Positions 1 through 6,427 of a stretch of DNA of 15,608 nt are shown here, in pieces. The DNA is taken from the NCBI GenBank assembly GCA_910586095.1, contig CAJUHQ010000085.1:1-15608 (forward strand), in the 5' to 3' direction. The position numbers and the translations under genes are program-made. Source of the stretch: an uncultured Lachnospiraceae bacterium. GTDB taxonomy: Bacteria; Bacillota; Clostridia; Lachnospirales; Lachnospiraceae. The notes beneath the pieces were generated by a model. The model did no database searches. It saw only the letters and a list, made by a program, of their open reading frames with translations, and had not been told where the DNA came from. How positions within the stretch are numbered: the first letter of the stretch is position 1; each line of letters opens with the position of its first letter.

Positions 1-119
1 AATCAGGACTGCGCACTTGCTGCGCTGTCTGTACATGCGTCATACTGCATGTGTGCATCCGCTTTCTAAACGCCCACTTTTATTTATGATGGTGCAAGTA
101 CGACTACATGGGCGTTTAG
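1..119 (+). repeat. Dispersed ~120-bp structured repeat, copy A
   Basis: The segment is closely matched by 6773-6897, from the shared AATCAGGACTGCGCACTTG opening to the shared TGGGCGTTTAG end. It folds into at least two stem-loops. At 6-30, GGAC-t-GCGCA pairs with TGCGC-t-GTCT around loop CTTGC; the last pair is G.U here but G-C in copy B, which fits pairing conservation. At 66-76 and 109-119, CTAAACGCCCA pairs exactly with TGGGCGTTTAG around a 32-base loop. A middle hairpin, ACATGC/GCATGT, is also possible. The repeat begins at the window edge, so it may extend further left. It could be a noncoding RNA, a MITE-like element or a REP-like intergenic repeat; the family is not recognised. Confidence 0.8.
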
Positions 120-556
120 TAACAAAATCTTGTCACTGTGAAGAGCTATCAATCGTTATGAATATAAATTTTTTAAAAATTGAGCTTTATACTATTGACT
201 TGCGCACTTCTACATTATAAGATATGGGGAAGGGTAGACTGCCTGGCCTCAAAATTATGACTGTTTACACTAATCAGATATGCAATCATCATTTTTTTGC
301 AGGAGAATGTGAAGCTACAATGTGATATACCATTTACACTGCGGTGCACTTTTGATTTTTCAATCTACTACTGTTATAGGTAAACAGCTACACCATTGAT
401 TTAACGTATAAAATAGTATTACCCTTGTGTCTATATTACTGTTAAGGGGATATACTTTTATAACAACATCAGACAGGTTCGGGATACTTGGTTATCGGTA
501 AGGCATGGACACTATATTTCAAAGCAATTTTAATAGTGAGGATGTGATTAATAATT
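120..556. other. Gene-free upstream region of mecA
   Basis: No convincing gene is seen in this AT-rich stretch. A TTGACT (195-200) and TATAAG (216-221) pair is present, but the spacing of 15 is too short for confidence. Just before mecA, CACTAT (510-515) can pair with ATAGTG (533-538). That stem ends at the GAGG (538-541) that is the best available Shine-Dalgarno sequence, so it might affect mecA translation. No riboswitch is recognised. Confidence 0.4.
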
Positions 557-1354
557 ATGAAAATTGAAAAAGTAAATGACCATCAAATTCGCTGTACACT
601 TACAAAGGCAGATTTAGCTGACCGCGAGCTAAAGATCAGTGAACTTGCCTATGGAACAGAGAAGGCAAAAAATCTTTTCCGCGATATGATGCAGCAGGCT
701 TCCTATGAATTTGGATTTGATGCTGATGATATACCTCTTATGATTGAAGCAATTCCATTAAATTCTGAGTGTATTGTACTCATTATTACCAAAGTGGAGG
801 ACCCAGAGGAGCTAGACACGCGTTTTTCAAAGTTTGCTCCTTCTGTCCATGATGAATATGAAGAGGAGGAAGATTTGGGCAATACGCTCGACAACATGCT
901 TCAAAGTCTTTCTGATGGTGCTGATGATGTATTAGATTTATTTAGAAAAATACATGAAACTCATGCATCTGACACAACTTCTGACTCTTCTGATACGCTA
1001 AACGATCTTGAGGCTAAAACTGACAGAGAGGCCACTACTGCTAGAACATCCGTCAGTCTTGATCTGACGCGAATATACAGTTTCGAATCACTCAACCAGG
1101 TAACACGACTTGCTCATGTACTAGCACAACACTACACAGGCAAAAATTCTCTGTACAAAAATGAGAAAAAATGCGGTTACATGCTAGTTGTAACACAGTC
1201 AGACCACACACCTGAAGAGTTTAATAGGATTTGCAATATTCTTTCAGAATATGGAAATCCTGAAAAGTTTGCTGCTGCCACTGAGGCTTATATGGAAGAG
1301 CATTTTGAACCTATTATCAAAGATAACGCTATACAGGCACTTTCTCTTGTATAA
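557..1354 (+). CDS. mecA: MecA-family ClpC adaptor protein
   Basis: This 265-residue cytosolic protein has the MecA two-domain layout. The N-terminal domain (about 1-95) opens with MKIEKVNDHQIRCTLT and contains the typical ELAYGTEKAKNLFRDMM stretch. An acidic and Ser/Thr-rich linker follows (about 95-175, with EEEED). The C-terminal domain (about 178-265) contains YSFESLNQV and ends near HFEPIIKDNAIQAL. In Bacilli the N-terminal domain captures substrates such as ComK and the C-terminal domain binds ClpC, delivering substrates to ClpCP; the same adaptor role is inferred here, with unknown substrates. It is slightly longer than Bacillus MecA (218 residues), mostly in the linker. The ribosome binding site is weak: GAGG lies about 15 bases upstream of ATG. 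The neighbouring gene is convergent, so mecA appears monocistronic. Confidence 0.88.
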   Translation: MKIEKVNDHQIRCTLTKADLADRELKISELAYGTEKAKNLFRDMMQQASYEFGFDADDIPLMIEAIPLNSECIVLIITKVEDPEELDTRFSKFAPSVHDEYEEEEDLGNTLDNMLQSLSDGADDVLDLFRKIHETHASDTTSDSSDTLNDLEAKTDREATTARTSVSLDLTRIYSFESLNQVTRLAHVLAQHYTGKNSLYKNEKKCGYMLVVTQSDHTPEEFNRICNILSEYGNPEKFAAATEAYMEEHFEPIIKDNAIQALSLV

Positions 1355-1377
1355 ATTATAATGCAGTTTATAAAAAA

Positions 1378-1410
1378 GCGCGACGGAAACTAATTTTCTG
1401 TCGCGCTTTT
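1378..1410. terminator. Bidirectional intrinsic terminator after mecA
   Basis: GCGCGACGGAAA (1378-1389) pairs with TTTCTGTCGCGC (1395-1406) around a 5-base loop, with one G.U pair. TTTT follows on the plus strand, and TTTTTT follows on the minus strand. It can therefore end mecA and the opposing secreted-protein transcript. Confidence 0.9.
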
Positions 1411-1413
1411 ATG

Positions 1414-1457
1414 CACACGGGCGTCCAATTGTATTATGTCAGCATCGCTGACGGACG
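1414..1457. repeat. 44-bp hairpin repeat, copy 1
   Basis: The 44 bases are identical to 1498-1541, 84 bp away. The copy folds as a composite hairpin: outer arms GGGCGTCC and GGACGCCC (the last base or two lie beyond the exact repeat), inner arms GTCAGC and GCTGAC around ATC, with the spacer AATTGTATTAT on one side. The unit has no T-run and is not itself a terminator. It resembles a small intergenic palindromic repeat; the family is not recognised. Confidence 0.85.
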
Positions 1458-1497
1458 CCCGGCGCAAGTCGGGAACAAAACCTTCCCTCCTTATTTA

Positions 1498-1541
1498 CAC
1501 ACGGGCGTCCAATTGTATTATGTCAGCATCGCTGACGGACG
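1498..1541. repeat. 44-bp hairpin repeat, copy 2
   Basis: This is an exact direct copy of 1414-1457. The inner GTCAGC-atc-GCTGAC stem is intact. The outer stem is weaker, because the sequence after GGACG changes to TTC instead of CCC. It lies just past the stop codon of the secreted-protein gene, in the convergent gap after mecA. Confidence 0.85.
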
Positions 1542-1556
1542 TTCAATTAAAATTTT

Positions 1557-2387
1557 TTATGCGTCTTGAAGCGTACTTGTCTGCTTTCCTATCGTGTCAT
1601 ACAATAACCTTGAAAACTCATTAATCTGTTCTTCACTAATCTGATATTGTCCATCTACATATTGTATAAGAATCGTTGTTGTCATAGGTTCTGCATAGAC
1701 AGCCTCCTCACAACACTGATTGAGAATATCTGCCGCGATGATGATCCACTCAGACAAAGCCTTTTCCTCGTCCCGCGGTTCTCCCTGCTCTAATGTCACA
1801 AGGGCTTCTACATATCGATCCCAAAACATAGAAAAAACCTGCATCTGCTCGTATGCAACCATTACTTCATATGTGCCATCTTCCAATTGCCGTGTCGCCC
1901 CTGCCATATATCGCGTTCTAGAAAGCATATTCAGGCTAGCATTAATCAGCTCGTTGAGTGCCTCGTCTGACATTGGGAACGACTCTTCAATCTCTGTGTA
2001 AAGCTGTTCAAATGATGATGTAAAACTATCCTTCCACGTCTGTGTTGACATATATCCCAATGCATTTGCTGATGTAGGGTCCATCTTGATATACGCATCT
2101 AACATCACCTGTGTGTACACTGCCGCACCAGCCTCTGTTGGCATCTCAATAGGAGTTGCCGGTTCTGATGCTTGTGTTGGCTCTACAGTCACCGTATCAG
2201 TTTGTGTTGTCATATCGACAGGTGCCGTCTGTGCTGGTATGTCTGTCACTTCTGTATTCGTTGGCTCTACAACCACAGTTTGGTCCGTTTTATCTTCTGC
2301 TGCATATGTCACCATACCTGACATCAAAATCACTGATGTCACTACCGCTGCACTAAACAACTTCATCTGTTTTTTTCTGATAACCAT
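1557..2387 (-). CDS. Secreted protein of unknown function with Thr/Pro/Glu-rich linker
   Basis: The predicted protein has 276 residues. The chosen ATG at 2387 follows AAGGAGG with 6 bases of spacing; other in-frame starts lie upstream, but one ATG abuts the same Shine-Dalgarno sequence. A signal peptide is visible: basic MVIRKKQMK, then a hydrophobic stretch ending VTYA-AED. No lipobox cysteine is seen. Residues about 30-90 form a low-complexity Thr/Pro/Val/Glu linker. The remaining ~185 residues look mostly helical and acidic, with no motif I recognise. It probably acts outside the membrane. The DUF1858 gene lies 57 bases upstream on the same strand, so co-transcription is possible. The function is unknown. 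Confidence 0.75.
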   Translation of the reverse strand: MVIRKKQMKLFSAAVVTSVILMSGMVTYAAEDKTDQTVVVEPTNTEVTDIPAQTAPVDMTTQTDTVTVEPTQASEPATPIEMPTEAGAAVYTQVMLDAYIKMDPTSANALGYMSTQTWKDSFTSSFEQLYTEIEESFPMSDEALNELINASLNMLSRTRYMAGATRQLEDGTYEVMVAYEQMQVFSMFWDRYVEALVTLEQGEPRDEEKALSEWIIIAADILNQCCEEAVYAEPMTTTILIQYVDGQYQISEEQINEFSRLLYDTIGKQTSTLQDA

Positions 2388-2444
2388 ATCCATCCTCCTT
2401 GCTGCCAACACCCACAATGAGATCTGACATAAATACACCTTTCT

Positions 2445-2639
2445 TTATGCAAGCTTGGAAATTTTATCCATCAGATCTTCAATATCCATGCCGTGCACCA
2501 TTGCCGCCTCTTCTAAAGATTCTTGTTGTGCTGATGGACATCCTAGACAATGCATACCAGCCTCCATCAACACAGGTGCTACTTCTGGTTTACTTCTTAA
2601 AATCTCTCCAATTGTCATGTCTTTTGTTATCTCTGCCAT
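2445..2639 (-). CDS. DUF1858 redox-disulfide domain protein
   Basis: This 64-residue protein consists of a single small domain. It opens MAEITKDMTIGEILRSKPEV and carries GMHCLGCPSAQQESLEEA, then a short acidic helix. The C-x2-C pair in this setting is the hallmark of the DUF1858 / hybrid-cluster-protein-associated redox disulfide family. Such proteins are small cytosolic proteins of anaerobes, thought to have redox or sulfur-related roles, but their precise function is not established. The start is the ATG preceded by AGAGGAGG with 7 bases of spacing; a TTG two codons upstream lies within the spacer. It is divergent from the PFL operon, so the shared intergenic region could couple their control. 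Confidence 0.85.
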   Translation of the reverse strand: MAEITKDMTIGEILRSKPEVAPVLMEAGMHCLGCPSAQQESLEEAAMVHGMDIEDLMDKISKLA

Positions 2640-3004
2640 ATTCAATCCTCCTCTTACCGATCATCCTTTGCGAATTGTTCCCTCTTCATTGATAAGATTG
2701 TTCAATTCTGCTAACAATACATTATGGTCATAAAATAGTATATTTCTTACTCAATATAATATATTTTTTAGAAACAATCAATACTTTAGTTATTTTTTAC
2801 AATGTTTTCATAAATTATTACTCCCTGTACATAAAAAAGTACATGGTTTAGTGTTGACGTGTATACAAATTTGAGGATATAATACAGTTATGAAGAGCGA
2901 TCAACCTGTTAGATGATCTTTATTCATAAAAACATTCTATACTGGTAACCAGCGGCAATTATACCGCATAATAAAATTAAAATATTTTTAGGAGGCTTTG
3001 CAAA
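2640..3004. other. Divergent intergenic region between DUF1858 gene and PFL operon
   Basis: These 365 AT-rich bases hold no gene. They contain the PFL promoter (2854-2883) and a short repeat, GTACAT-AAAAAA-GTACAT, just upstream of its -35 element. An inverted repeat ATTGTT/AACAAT lies at 2697-2718. The PFL leader (about 2890-3004) holds an 11-bp palindrome CTGGTAACCAG and a GCGG/CCGC hairpin. These could be regulator sites, but no known consensus is matched. Confidence 0.5.
2854..2883 (+). promoter_or_regulatory. Predicted sigma-A promoter of the split-PFL operon
   Basis: TTGACG (2854-2859) and a perfect TATAAT (2878-2883) are separated by 18 bases. Transcription would start near 2890, giving a leader of about 115 bases before the PFL core gene. 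This is the strongest promoter-like sequence seen on the plus strand in this part of the window. Confidence 0.75.
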
Positions 3005-5047
3005 ATGAGACCAGAATGGACAGATTTTGTAGGCGGCAAATGGGAAAGCGAAATCAACGTACGTGACTTTATTCAGAAGAACTTTGCACCATACGACGGT
3101 GATGAGTCTTTCTTAGCAGGACCTACACAAAACACAAAGGATTTATGGGACATGGTTCTTGACCTTCAAAAGAAGGAAAGAGAAGCCGGCGGTGTTCTAG
3201 ATATGGACACAAAGGTAATCTCTACCATTACTTCTCATGGACCTGGATACCTTGACAAGAGCAAGGAAACAATTGTTGGCTTCCAGACGGATAAGCCCTT
3301 TAAGCGTTCTTTACAGCCTTACGGCGGTATCAGAATGGCAGAAAAAGCTTGCTCTGACAATGGATATGAAGTAGATCCTGAAGTGAGCGAATTCTTCTCA
3401 ACACACAGAAAAACACATAATGCAGGATGTTTTGATGCTTACAACCAGGAAATGAGAGCATGCCGTTCTTCACACATTATCACAGGTCTTCCTGATGCAT
3501 ACGGCCGTGGACGTATCATCGGTGACTACAGAAGAGTTGCTCTCTATGGTATCGACAGATTGATCGAGGATAAGCAGGAGCAGAAAGATTCTACAGGCCG
3601 TGTTATGACAGATGACATTATTCGTCTTCGTGAAGAGATCTCTGAGCAGATCACAGCTCTGAAAATGATGAAGGAGATGGCTGCTTCTTATGGCTGCGAT
3701 ATCTCTAAACCATCTACTAATGTACAGGAGGCAATCCAAGCAGTATACTTTGGCTATCTGTGCGCTGTAAAAGAACAAAACGGTGCTGCAATGTCCCTCG
3801 GACGTACTTCTACCTTCCTTGATTGCTATGCACAGAGAGACTTGAAGAATGGAACCTTTACAGAGGAGCAAATTCAAGAATTTGTTGACCACTTTATTAT
3901 GAAACTGCGCTGCATCAAGTTTGCTCGTACACCAGAGTACAACCAGATCTTTGCTGGCGATCCTGTATGGGTTACAGAGTCTCTTGGCGGTGTTGGTGTT
4001 GACGGTCGCGCTCTTGTAACAAGAATGTCCTTCCGTTATTTGAACACTTTGACAAACCTTGGACCTTCACCAGAACCAAACTTGACAGTTCTGTGGTCTA
4101 CAAGACTTCCTGAAAATTGGAAGAGATATTGCGCTAAGATGTCTATCCAGACTTCTTCTATCCAGTATGAGAATGACGATTTAATGCGCGTTACTCATGG
4201 TGATGACTATGCAATTGCTTGCTGTGTATCTTCTATGGTTGTCGGCAAGGAAATGCAGTTCTTTGGAGCACGTGCAAACTTAGCAAAATGTTTGCTCTAT
4301 GCTTTAAACGGCGGTGTGGATGAAGTTACCAAGAAACAGATTGGACCAAAATATCGTCCAGTAACAGGTGATATACTTGATTATGATGATGTGCTTAGCA
4401 AGTTCATCGATATGATGGAATGGCAGGCAGATGTGTATGTTAATACACTTAACATTATTCATTATATGCATGACAAATACTGCTACGAAAGAGCAGAGAT
4501 GGCTCTTCATGACAGAGACGTCAAGAGATATTTTGCAACAGGTGTTGCAGGTCTTTCTATCGTTGCAGACTCTTTGTCAGCAATCAAATATGCGCAGGTT
4601 AAGGCAATTCGTGACGAGGACGGCATTATTGTTGACTTCGAGACTACTGGCGACTTCCCTAAATACGGAAATGATGATGACCGTGTTGACCTAATTGCAC
4701 AGGATATCGTTCATAAATTTATGACTGCTGTTAGAAGACATCACACCTACAGAAATGGTATTCCTACTACTTCCATCCTTACAATTACATCTAACGTAAC
4801 TTATGGTAAGGCTACTGGAAATACACCTGATGGACGTAAGAAAGGTCAGCCTTTTGCTCCTGGTGCTAACCCAATGCATGGACGTGATACAAACGGTGCA
4901 ATCGCATCTTTGTCTTCTGTATCAAAACTTCCATTCAAGGATGCACAGGATGGTATCTCTAACACCTTTACTATTATTCCAAACGCTCTTGGTAAGGAAG
5001 CAAAGGTATTCTCAGGAGATATCGAGCTTGACTTAAGCAACAATTAA
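3005..5047 (+). CDS. pflB: Pyruvate formate-lyase catalytic core lacking the glycyl-radical domain
   Basis: PFL converts pyruvate and CoA to acetyl-CoA and formate in the cytosol during anaerobic fermentation. This 680-residue protein matches PFL from its N terminus: WTDFVGGKWESEINVRDFI, GLPDAYGRGRIIGDYRR (161-177), NLTVLWSTRLPENW, and the catalytic pair Cys406-Cys407 in DDYAIACCVSSM. Arg423 in FFGARANLAK corresponds to the substrate-contacting Arg435 of E. coli. It also has TPDGRKKGQPFAPGANPMHG and DGISNTFTIIPNALGKE. Full-length PFLs (~760 residues) continue here into the radical domain with RVSGY. This protein instead ends with about 15 divergent residues (KVFSGDIELDLSNN) and stops. The missing domain is encoded at 5373-5615. 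The start codon follows AGGAGG with 9 bases of spacing. Alone it should be inactive, because it lacks the radical glycine. Confidence 0.95.
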   Translation: MRPEWTDFVGGKWESEINVRDFIQKNFAPYDGDESFLAGPTQNTKDLWDMVLDLQKKEREAGGVLDMDTKVISTITSHGPGYLDKSKETIVGFQTDKPFKRSLQPYGGIRMAEKACSDNGYEVDPEVSEFFSTHRKTHNAGCFDAYNQEMRACRSSHIITGLPDAYGRGRIIGDYRRVALYGIDRLIEDKQEQKDSTGRVMTDDIIRLREEISEQITALKMMKEMAASYGCDISKPSTNVQEAIQAVYFGYLCAVKEQNGAAMSLGRTSTFLDCYAQRDLKNGTFTEEQIQEFVDHFIMKLRCIKFARTPEYNQIFAGDPVWVTESLGGVGVDGRALVTRMSFRYLNTLTNLGPSPEPNLTVLWSTRLPENWKRYCAKMSIQTSSIQYENDDLMRVTHGDDYAIACCVSSMVVGKEMQFFGARANLAKCLLYALNGGVDEVTKKQIGPKYRPVTGDILDYDDVLSKFIDMMEWQADVYVNTLNIIHYMHDKYCYERAEMALHDRDVKRYFATGVAGLSIVADSLSAIKYAQVKAIRDEDGIIVDFETTGDFPKYGNDDDRVDLIAQDIVHKFMTAVRRHHTYRNGIPTTSILTITSNVTYGKATGNTPDGRKKGQPFAPGANPMHGRDTNGAIASLSSVSKLPFKDAQDGISNTFTIIPNALGKEAKVFSGDIELDLSNN

Positions 5048-5055
5048 TTTTGACT

Positions 5056-5105
5056 ATATGGCGGTTATTGGTGTTTTATAGAACAATATTCTATAACCGT
5101 CATAT
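5056..5105 (+). promoter_or_regulatory. Intercistronic hairpin between PFL core and small genes
   Basis: ATATGGCGGTTAT (5056-5068) pairs with ATAACCGTCATAT (5093-5105) in a 13-bp stem with one G.U pair. The enclosed bases can add AGAA/TTCT around a CAATA loop. A competing hairpin, TTATAGAA (5076-5083) with TTCTATAA (5089-5096), uses part of the same 3' arm. No T-run follows, so it is not a standard terminator. It may be an RNA-processing or stability element separating expression of the large and small subunits. Confidence 0.6.
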
Positions 5106-5130
5106 TATATAAGGAAGGAATGGGTGTATT

Positions 5131-5340
5131 ATGGATGAAAAATCAATGATTGACGACCTCGTATCTCAGCTTGATGCAGGATTTTCTAGCGGTAAAGCTG
5201 TCGGACATTTCAATGTAGATGTCAACGAGGATGCTGATTCCACGAAAGAGGTTCAGACTCTTGGATGTACAGACTGTTCCAGCAATCCAATGGCATGCAG
5301 TGTTCCTACACTCCATGAAGGATTGGATGATAACCAATAG
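5131..5340 (+). CDS. 69-residue cysteine-bearing paralogue-like fragment of the glycyl-radical domain
   Basis: The small protein lies between the PFL core and its radical domain. Residues 7-32 (IDDLVSQLDAGFSSGKAVGH, then FNVDVN) align with residues 8-31 of the radical domain (VDNLVSLLDGYATKGGHHLN, then VNVL), with a 2-residue insertion. After that the similarity stops: there is no RVSGY, so it cannot carry the radical. Instead it has Cys46, Cys49 and Cys56 (LGCTDCSSNPMAC) and an acidic tail. It could sit in the radical-domain docking site as a placeholder, bind a metal, sense oxidation, or quench the radical; all of these are inference. AAGGAAGG is present, but with about 12 bases of spacing, so translation may be weaker than for its neighbours. 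I do not recognise a named family. Confidence 0.8.
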   Translation: MDEKSMIDDLVSQLDAGFSSGKAVGHFNVDVNEDADSTKEVQTLGCTDCSSNPMACSVPTLHEGLDDNQ

Positions 5341-5372
5341 TATTTTAGTAAAAATTTGGGAGGTATAGAACA

Positions 5373-5615
5373 ATGGCAGATAATTCAGCACAGGTTGATA
5401 ACTTAGTATCCTTATTAGATGGTTATGCTACAAAGGGCGGCCATCACCTTAATGTAAATGTATTGAACAGAGATACCTTATTAGATGCCCAGAAGCATCC
5501 TGAGAACTATCCTCAGTTGACAATCCGTGTATCAGGCTATGCAGTAAACTTTATCAAGTTGACACCAGAACAGCAGGCAGACGTTATCTCTCGTACATTC
5601 CATGAGGCAATCTAA
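5373..5615 (+). CDS. Stand-alone glycyl-radical domain of split pyruvate formate-lyase
   Basis: The 80-residue protein is the C-terminal domain of PFL as a separate polypeptide. DNLVSLLDGYATKGGHHLN leads to YPQLTIRVSGYAVNF, where Gly55 is the expected radical residue (E. coli PFL Gly734). It ends with LTPEQQADVISRTFHEAI, the normal PFL terminus. It resembles the spare-part protein GrcA/YfiD but lacks that protein's ~45-residue N-terminal extension. The partner PFL also lacks its own domain, so this is likely an obligate subunit and not a repair factor. GGGAGG lies 9 bases before ATG, and the gap from the previous gene is 32 bases, so it has independent and probably efficient translation. A radical-SAM PFL activase must act on it, but none is encoded nearby. 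Confidence 0.95.
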   Translation: MADNSAQVDNLVSLLDGYATKGGHHLNVNVLNRDTLLDAQKHPENYPQLTIRVSGYAVNFIKLTPEQQADVISRTFHEAI

Positions 5616-5650
5616 TCACTGTAGTATACAATTGATTATAAAGTACTAAT

Positions 5651-5680
5651 AAAAGGGGTTGTTTTTACAGCCCCTTTTAT
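5651..5680. terminator. Bidirectional terminator of PFL operon and nitroreductase gene
   Basis: AAAAGGGG (5651-5658) pairs with CCCCTTTT (5671-5678) around a 12-base loop. A run of T ends the stem on both strands. It lies 35 bases after the radical-domain gene and 27 bases before the convergent nitroreductase stop. Confidence 0.8.
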
Positions 5681-5706
5681 AGACTCTATTTTCTTCATAA
5701 CTATTT

Positions 5707-6267
5707 TTACAAAAAACTTACATTTTTATTGAGGTCAAATGTATGTGGTGTTTTTTCCACATCTTTATACCCTACTGCTAATGCAATCGCAAACTCATAA
5801 TTTTCTGGGAAATGCAGTTTTTGTGCAAAGTACTCCTTCTTCTCGCCGTAAAGCGCGTCATAGATACTGCCAATGATGAGACTGCCAAGCCCCATTGCCT
5901 CAGCCGCAATCGCCATATTCTCTACACAGATTCCTGCGTCTACCTTACTCCAACGAAAATCTTTATCTGCACTCACAATAAAAATAGTAGGCGCATTAAA
6001 ATAAAAGTTATCGAGAGTATTTTGTAAAGACTCCTTTGCTTTTTCGCCAGCTATCTTTACAATGAACTCCCTCTTTACTGCCTCAATCTCCTCCAGAATC
6101 GCATCATTTCTATTGACCACGCAAATATGTATCTCCTGTTGGTTGCGTGCGGTAGGTGCCTGTAAACCTGCCTGCAAAAGTAATTCAATCTGCTCTTTTG
6201 TCAATGGTTTCTCCTGATACTTTCGCGTAGAACTACGCGATGCAATCGCTTGTAACACTTCATTCAT
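5707..6267 (-). CDS. Nitroreductase-family FMN flavoprotein
   Basis: The protein has 186 residues from the chosen start. The family uses FMN and NAD(P)H to reduce nitroaromatics, quinones or flavins. Visible family features are RSSTRKYQEKPLTKEQIELL near the N terminus (phosphate-binding Arg/Ser), APTARNQQ (about 37-44), ENMAIAAEAMGLGS in the middle, and a late GYKDVEKTPH. The start is set at ATG 6267 because GAGGG and AAAGGAG lie just upstream. The frame remains open to an ATG at 6375, adding 36 residues that include CLFCG, but that start has no ribosome binding site and would sit only about 17 bases from the predicted transcription start. The physiological substrate is unknown. It is probably a cytosolic single gene convergent with the PFL operon. 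Confidence 0.85.
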   Translation of the reverse strand: MNEVLQAIASRSSTRKYQEKPLTKEQIELLLQAGLQAPTARNQQEIHICVVNRNDAILEEIEAVKREFIVKIAGEKAKESLQNTLDNFYFNAPTIFIVSADKDFRWSKVDAGICVENMAIAAEAMGLGSLIIGSIYDALYGEKKEYFAQKLHFPENYEFAIALAVGYKDVEKTPHTFDLNKNVSFL

Positions 6268-6398
6268 CTCAATCCCTCTGCTCCTTTCTCCATCTGCAAA
6301 TAATATGTCCTTACCTTCAAGCACAAATCCGCAAAACAAACATTTATTTGTATCTTGAACAACTGTGCACTGCATCTACAATGCGCATTAATAATTTT

Positions 6399-6427
6399 AC
6401 TATAACGATATTTTTAGAAATTGTCAA
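6399..6427 (-). promoter_or_regulatory. Predicted promoter of the nitroreductase gene
   Basis: Read on the minus strand, perfect TTGACA (complement of 6422-6427) is followed after 17 bases by TATAGT (complement of 6399-6404). Transcription would begin near 6392, giving a leader of about 125 bases to the start codon at 6267. Confidence 0.75.

Noticed and set aside
17..220. Open frame inside repeat copy A, with a similar frame in copy B (6789-7031)
   Set aside because: Both begin with TTG and have no ribosome binding site. Their similarity is explained by the shared DNA repeat, the base changes favour stem pairing, and the tails after the repeat are unrelated.
1414..1541. Two-repeat CRISPR remnant
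   Set aside because: There are only two copies, each with nested hairpins and a 40-bp interval carrying its own structure, and no cas genes are nearby.
2697..2718. ATTGTT/AACAAT inverted repeat as a Rex site upstream of the PFL operon
   Set aside because: The spacing and inner bases do not fit TTGTTAA-N4-TTAACAA, and the site lies more than 130 bp upstream of the promoter.
5048..5372. Frameshift or premature stop in an ordinary pflB
   Set aside because: The split is at a domain boundary. The two pieces are 325 bases apart with an additional gene between them, and the radical domain has its own ATG and GGGAGG. No simple indel would rejoin them.
5373..5615. Annotation of the 80-residue protein as the repair factor GrcA
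   Set aside because: GrcA has an N-terminal extension of about 45 residues and coexists with full-length PFL. Here the partner lacks the domain and the genes are adjacent, so an obligate subunit fits better.
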